NCBI RefSeq assembly: GCF_020536995.1
Contig: NC_068358.1
Coordinates: 52,816,196 to 52,880,195, forward strand
Length of the DNA: 64,000 nucleotides
Source: Dreissena polymorpha
Taxonomy: Eukaryota; Mollusca; Bivalvia; Myida; Dreissenidae
Direction: 5' to 3'
Under the pieces are notes generated by a model. That model was not told the DNA's origin. It saw only the letters and a list, made by a program, of their open reading frames with translations, and made no database searches. Both the position numbers and the translations under genes were made by a program. Within the stretch, counting starts at the first letter, position 1, and each line of letters starts with the position of its first letter. This document shows positions 49,345 to 64,000 of this stretch, one piece after another.

Positions 49345-50313
49345 AGGTGGTTAGCGTGTGGCTATGATATTAATTAGTGAAAACATCATTTTGAATGATA
49401 AATAATCATATTATAACGAAAAATTAACTTTTCTGAAAAAAAATATTTCACTATCAAATATATATATAACAAGGTATGCAACTCAAAATCAGCCCAAAAC
49501 GGGGTGCATCGCTTTGAACAGCCATATCTTCATCAATTTTGCAGCGATTTTCACGATCTCGGTCTTATTCAACGCAGAAATGAATTTCCTTTCTGGAAAT
49601 GTATATGTCTTGCAATATTTTTACAAATGCTGGGTCAACTTTTAAGAAATAACACGATACACAACACGCATGACCCAGTTGACAGTGATCATGTATTCTT
49701 TATGAATGAAATCTCCAGTTGTAAAGACACACCTCCGCATTGGACCAATGAAATCACTCGTATGTTTAAAATGTCAGTTAGTTGAAATGTATGTAAACAA
49801 AGGTTTCAAACGGCGCTGGACAGTTAGTCTTGATGCAGAATGTAACGACAAGAACGGTAATAATGTTTTTTCATACGTTTTATTGAATTATGGTATCGAA
49901 CTACATGAACTTTATAGGGAAGTTGCCCTTTACTCCGTGAAGATTTCAGTCTTAAAGACAGCATGATCACTGTCAACTGGGTCATGCGTGTTGTGTATCG
50001 TGTTATTTCTTAAAAGTTGACCCAGCATTTGTAAAAATATTGCAAGACATATACATTTCCAGAAAGGAAATTCATTTCTGCGTTGAATAAGACCGAGATC
50101 GTGAAAATCGCTGCAAAATTGATGAAGATATGGCTGTTCAAAGCGATGCACCCCGTTTTGGGCTGATTTTGAGTTGCATACCTTGTTATATATATATTTG
50201 ATAGTGAAATATTTTTTTTCAGAAAAGTTAATTTTTCGTTATAATATGATTATTTATCATTCAAAATGATGTTTTCACTAATTAATATCATAGCCACACG
50301 CTAACCACCTGTG
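49342..50313. mobile_element. Inverted repeat with 352-bp, seemingly identical arms
   Basis: Arms 49342-49693 and 49962-50313 appear to be exact reverse complements wherever I compared them. Both end CACAGGTGGTTAGCGTGTGG, and a 268-bp spacer lies between. Unit 1 lacks the insert (near 26750). Short frames in the arms mirror each other and encode nothing recognised. It is a very young foldback or MITE-type element. Confidence 0.85.
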
Positions 50314-51268
50314 ATATATATATGTTAATGTATGATACGCGAATATTGTTTAAATTAATTGCATCACCGATTGTTTTTTTACATTGAATTTTTTTACTCT
50401 GATCAGATTTTAGTTAATCGCTTTAATTTTTTCAGAATTGAATTGTTTACAGTACTTATATAATATAAGTTCTTCGGTTTTATTAATAACAAAACATCCA
50501 AGGTCGGTTACTTCAAAACTTGGGGCCACAATACCCAAACAATCTCATCCGCGATTTGTTTAAATGGCCTCAAATACTTTATAGACTTATATAACTTACC
50601 ATAGGTCACCTCGGTCAGTTGATCTTATTCGACAATTGTTATGAGTGTTCATGAATGTAGAAAGTCTAACTTAACTCTGGTTTGAGGTGTACATCATTAA
50701 ATAGAGAATTAAATTCATTGAGCGCGCGATAGAACAATATTGATACGTTAGATAGCATAGCTTTTGTGTCATGGTTCTTAAAGACACGTAAATATTTTCT
50801 TTGTAATAAAATGTAATGTGAAATTTTGTTAATAAGAAAAACAAACTTGTCTAAATCTAAATCTCTCCGTATTAGCAGCTTAACGATCTTCCGAAACGGT
50901 GCTTGAATGCTTGATGCGCTGTGGTCTTCTATTCAAGTAGGGGAAGTAACTCATATTTTACTTATGACTATTTTTCGGAAGGCTTTGTTTCGGTTTTGCA
51001 TGAGAACAAACACTTGTTTATACCGTGTGTAAAAATTTAATAATTATGTAAATAAGTTAAATAGCACATCACGTGCAAGCAACAAATTCAATACAAACTG
51101 TGAACTGTACAAAACGTGTAACTGCCAAAAAAGATCATGTGAACAATTCATGGTAAAACAAAAGCATGTGAATACAAATACATATATTATATTAAACGTA
51201 AAAGCAGGGGTTGTACAACTTCAAGAAGGAATACATGTACATGTAAAACGCATTTCAAGACATATCAA

Positions 51269-51274
51269 TTTATT
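51269..51274 (-). terminator. Candidate poly(A) signal of GFI1
   Basis: AATAAA on the minus strand, about 345 bases after the GFI1 stop codon. Confidence 0.4.
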
Positions 51275-51617
51275 TATGATAAAATCACTTTTGAAATTGT
51301 GCGTAATACCAAAATGTCATTCAATGTATACACAAATGTATAAACATTCTGGCTTCATAAGAATTATTACATGGACCAAAGAATTCGTAAAGTTGACGTA
51401 CAAACGTCATACTTCATTGCTTAAATCCATTTACATTTGGGGGATATATCAAATAGTTTACTGTGTCCAGGCATCAATCATCTGTCATATACATTTCTTT
51501 TTTTTTCAGTCACGTGTTTAATACAAAAGAAATGCCTGGTGAAATATAGTTTCTCCAGCAGATTCGTTTTACAGATCTAACGCTTCAGAATTATATGCAG
51601 TTGATGTGACATAATAA

Positions 51618-61398
<9,781 letters not shown>

Positions 61399-61600
61399 TC
61401 TAACACATACGACAGCTTTTAAAGAATACGTTTAATCTCTGTTTTAGTTGTTTATTCTTTGAAACACAAATCATAAGTCTACTCTCTTAGCTGAGTACAC
61501 TGTAAGTTAGCTACTTGTTAACAATAATTTGCAAATGAAGCGCACACATCTTTTAATTTAAGTAAAATCAGGTATTCCATGTGGGTAACCGTGTTGTTAA

Positions 61601-61696
61601 CGCATGCGCAACGGCATAGTTATTAAACGAATATCTCAACAGACTGCGGCTATTGGCTGTCTACGTCAAGCTGCGGTCTTATTGGGCGAATGTGGT
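61601..61696 (-). promoter_or_regulatory. Candidate GFI1 proximal promoter
   Basis: Lies about 200-300 bases upstream of the start codon at 61398. It contains an NRF1-like TGCGCATGCG at 61601-61610, two minus-strand CCAAT boxes at 61652-61656 and 61681-61685 (29 bases apart, suited to NF-Y), and a RUNX-like TGTGGT at 61691-61696. The surrounding 61600-61760 is locally CpG-richer than its flanks. Confidence 0.45.
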
Positions 61697-62177
61697 CGCC
61701 ACTTATCGGTTTGTGTTCCGCCCTCTCTGAGATACGAACGCGATTGCGAAGGCAGAGTGCTTGTTCAATATTACGATTATATTGTTTTATTTAATGAAAA
61801 CAAGATTAATAGAATGTTCTTAGAGGAGTTTTGTACGATATTTTACGCCTTGAACAAACTATCTTAGCGGATATTACAGATTGTATTACAATAAGAAAAT
61901 CACTTGCAGTGGGAACTGTATAAATTCTTTTAAATCTTAATCAAACAGAATAAAGTTGTAAAGTTCAATATAACATTTACTAAAACAATATGAAATAAGA
62001 AAATTGAATACAAGTGAATAACAGTAAATTTAAACTAGTGATATTTCGTGCAGCGCCTCATAAACAAAAGACGGTATATTTTCTTAAACTATTGCATTTT
62101 AAATAATTAAATTCTGCAATTTAACCCAGTATGGCTTAGTTTCAACATCTGGCCCTCAGTACAGACTCGATACTCAC

Positions 62178-62232
62178 TTTTCGGGCAATACGTCTTGTAC
62201 ACTGTGACAGTTGCAGAAATTAAGTCGACCAT
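62178..62232 (-). CDS. Gfi1: Alternative first exon of GFI1 (candidate)
   Basis: Begins MVDLISATVTVYKTYCPK and ends with a strong donor (AAAA|GTGAGT) in phase 1, the same phase as the other first exon (61338-61398). Both can therefore join the exon at 61126 in frame. The frame is open for another 22 codons upstream, so the true start may differ. It lacks a SNAG motif. Confidence 0.4.
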
Positions 62233-62855
62233 TATTTCAACTGGTTCGTCAAGGCATTGATTTCGTTTTGGAAACTGTTCACCTCGATCAGGCTAATTAA
62301 ATCAATTAAGCTAATTAAATCAAAAGAGTCAATAGTTTCCAGCACCGGAACACTATCCAGATGTACCCATAATGCACCGGGGTTAAGTTTGATTACAAAT
62401 TCGCCGGTAGCACGTTTCCCTCGGGATTTGAAATGAGCACGCTGAAAAACAACAGGACCGCGAGTAAAATCAAATTCGCTGCCGGCTCGAAGTTCATCTG
62501 ACAAACATTGTCGAAGCAACAATTTGTATAAATATTGAAGCGAAGTAGGAATCGTAAACGAATTGTGTAACTAGGAAGAGTACGTAATATAAAATACGGT
62601 TATGTTCGTTTCAACGTTGAATAAGAACGTGAAATTAATTACACTATATTCTTAAAAGAAGAATTCCTAATTAAGTTATTGCATTGACTCGTTTCTGTTG
62701 TTTATTGTATTAAACTTGAAGCATACACGCGTGTTTCACTCACATTCCGGGCAAAAGCGTGCACACGTCACCAGTACAAGTACTAGTACGAACATTCTAT
62801 TATCATTTTTATGGCGAATAAAGCCGCATTCGGATATCGCGTATTTAATCAAATG
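62233..62855. other. No gene called
   Basis: A 96-codon minus frame (62232-62522) overlaps the candidate alternative exon in another frame and has no recognised domain. It is left uncalled. Confidence 0.35.
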
Positions 62856-62859
62856 AGTC

Positions 62860-63090
62860 GTATTCTGAAAAAACTGGGCATAATGCATGTGCGTTAAGTG
62901 TCGTCCCACATTAGCCTGTACAGTCCACACAGGCTAATCAGGGACGACACTTTCCACCTTAGTTAGATTTTTGCTAAGAAGAGACTTCATTAAAACGAAA
63001 AATGTCATTAAAGCGGAAAGTGTCGTCCCTAATCTGGGACGACACTTTACGCACATGCATTATGCCCAGTTTTTTTCAGAACATGACTCA
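62860..63090. mobile_element. Palindromic MITE, second copy
   Basis: Ends 'ctgggcataatgcatgtgcg' and 'acatgcattatgcccagttt'. Carries one full 'gtcgtcccacattagcctgt' palindrome; the second is shortened. Same family as 44138-44390. Confidence 0.85.
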
Positions 63091-63789
63091 AATCCATAAG
63101 ACAAGCAACACAATTAACGACTAATAAACTTACTTAAACATGCAAAATAATAAAGAAAGTAGTGAAAAAGTTGATATTCATTGTTTTGCATTAAATAAGT
63201 ATATCGGATTGCTTATTATAATGCAGAAAGAACACTGGATTTCAAAAATAAGTATTGTACATGTATTTTATTGATTTCAATAACCCGGAAGCTTGTGGCA
63301 TTCAGGTTTATAAGTTTACCGGAAATTTCATTCCATAACCTATCATTGAGCAAAACGGCCATATCAAACTGTACATAAACTCTTTCAGTTAATAAAAAGA
63401 AAACAGCTGGAACGAAGGTTTTTGTTTTCGCACCAAATAAGTTTAATGCGGGGACGCTAGAACATACCGAGTCATCACGTCATATAGCATGTTGAATAAT
63501 CGAGCAGAACTTTAATTAAATAGAATTGTTCGAAAAACAACAAATGCACATAAATATAAATAAGCAAAAAAGACTACTGCAGTGTTGTGGGGAATAAATC
63601 GAAACTAATGAGTATCTATTTTGAATGGTTATTTTTCTTAAGTTTCTTTTGCTGTATAAGACCTAACGAACAATTATTTAAATCGGCATTATCCGACCAA
63701 ACCTAAGCAAACGCTGTCTTCGTTAATTACCATGATGGAACATGTCCAGATAGCATCCCCGGGTCACATGGGACACTCTTCCGACTTAC

Positions 63790-63873
63790 AGTTCAATTCT
63801 CAGCAACTTGCCAATCTCGAGAGCTGTATGTCCGGCCTTGTAAATGTACCACAACAGGCAATCCCGGACAGGC
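63790..63873 (-). CDS. Candidate internal exon of an unidentified gene
   Basis: 84 bases between a strong acceptor (TTTCTGTCACCCAG|G) and a perfect donor (CT|GTAAGT). One frame is open throughout and reads 'DCLLWYIYKAGHTALEIGK', amphipathic and helix-turn-helix- or ankyrin-like, but too short to place. Phase 2-2, so it cannot join the phase-1 GFI1 exons as coding sequence. A plus-strand frame (63732-63881, starts MMEHVQIASPG) overlaps and is an alternative. Confidence 0.3.
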
Positions 63874-64000
63874 CTGGGTGACAGAAATGGGTTTTCGCAA
63901 AGTAGACGTGTGAAGATTTTGTTGGGATAATGACCTCTCATGATTAAGCGATGAGTTGATTGAAGACAATTCGGAGAACGTGTTCGCCATTTCGACGCCT

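Larger units (their letters stand above)
28776..51165. repeat. Tandem segmental duplication, unit 2
   Basis: Second copy of the 9295-28770 unit. Private additions are the inverted-repeat element at 30308-31730, the palindromic insert at 35953-36378, two tRNA-like MITEs at 37534-38632, about 3.7 kb at 43090-46785 with a third cysteine-rich gene, a TTAA MITE at 47621-47851 and an inverted repeat at 49342-50313. Homology ends about 450 bases downstream of the GFI1 stop codon. Confidence 0.9.

Noticed and set aside
49504-50151. Two identical 'MHRFEQPYLHQF' frames as genes
   Set aside because: They are the two arms of one inverted repeat read on opposite strands, with no recognised domain.

Overview
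This is an intron-rich, AT-rich metazoan genomic window, most likely from a bivalve mollusc. Several dispersed repeats look to me like zebra or quagga mussel (Dreissena), mainly the palindromic TTAA/GTCGTCCC-type MITEs; that is recollection plus inference, not a search result. No retrovirus-like or other capsid-bearing element was recognised.

Layout. 1-9.3 kb holds only repeats: a long inverted element whose arms carry a huge (TAC)n/(TAG)n tract (2.5-4.7 kb), and a ~180-bp satellite (6.6-8.8 kb). 9.3-51.2 kb is a tandem segmental duplication. Unit 1 (about 9,295-28,770) and unit 2 (about 28,776-51,165) share the same order: the 3' part of a polyprenol reductase (SRD5A3-like) gene, a 20-bp minisatellite, a secreted cysteine-rich multi-domain gene, then non-coding flank. 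Later insertions differ between the units, so each copy shows empty sites for elements in the other. Unit 1 has a 5.1-kb replacement that includes a LINE ORF1 remnant with a 2A-like motif. Unit 2 has an extra 3.7 kb carrying a third, single-domain cysteine-rich gene. 51.6-61.4 kb (minus strand) is a complete six-zinc-finger GFI1/senseless homologue in five coding exons with two candidate first exons. The last 1.5 kb may hold one exon of another gene.

Genes. All recognised genes lie on the minus strand. The most distinctive system is the cysteine-rich family. It has a tiny signal-peptide exon, a short linker exon, one to four exons each coding a 12-cysteine module, and a separate last exon that supplies only the final Tyr codon and the stop. 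Every internal exon is phase 1-1, so modules can be added or skipped without breaking the frame. Exon lengths and phases were counted by hand and close exactly for GFI1 (428 codons plus stop), the unit-2 cysteine-rich gene (384 aa) and the single-domain gene (111 aa). The unit-1 cysteine-rich gene is one base short in its first module. Both polyprenol reductase copies are partial and disrupted, each in a different way.
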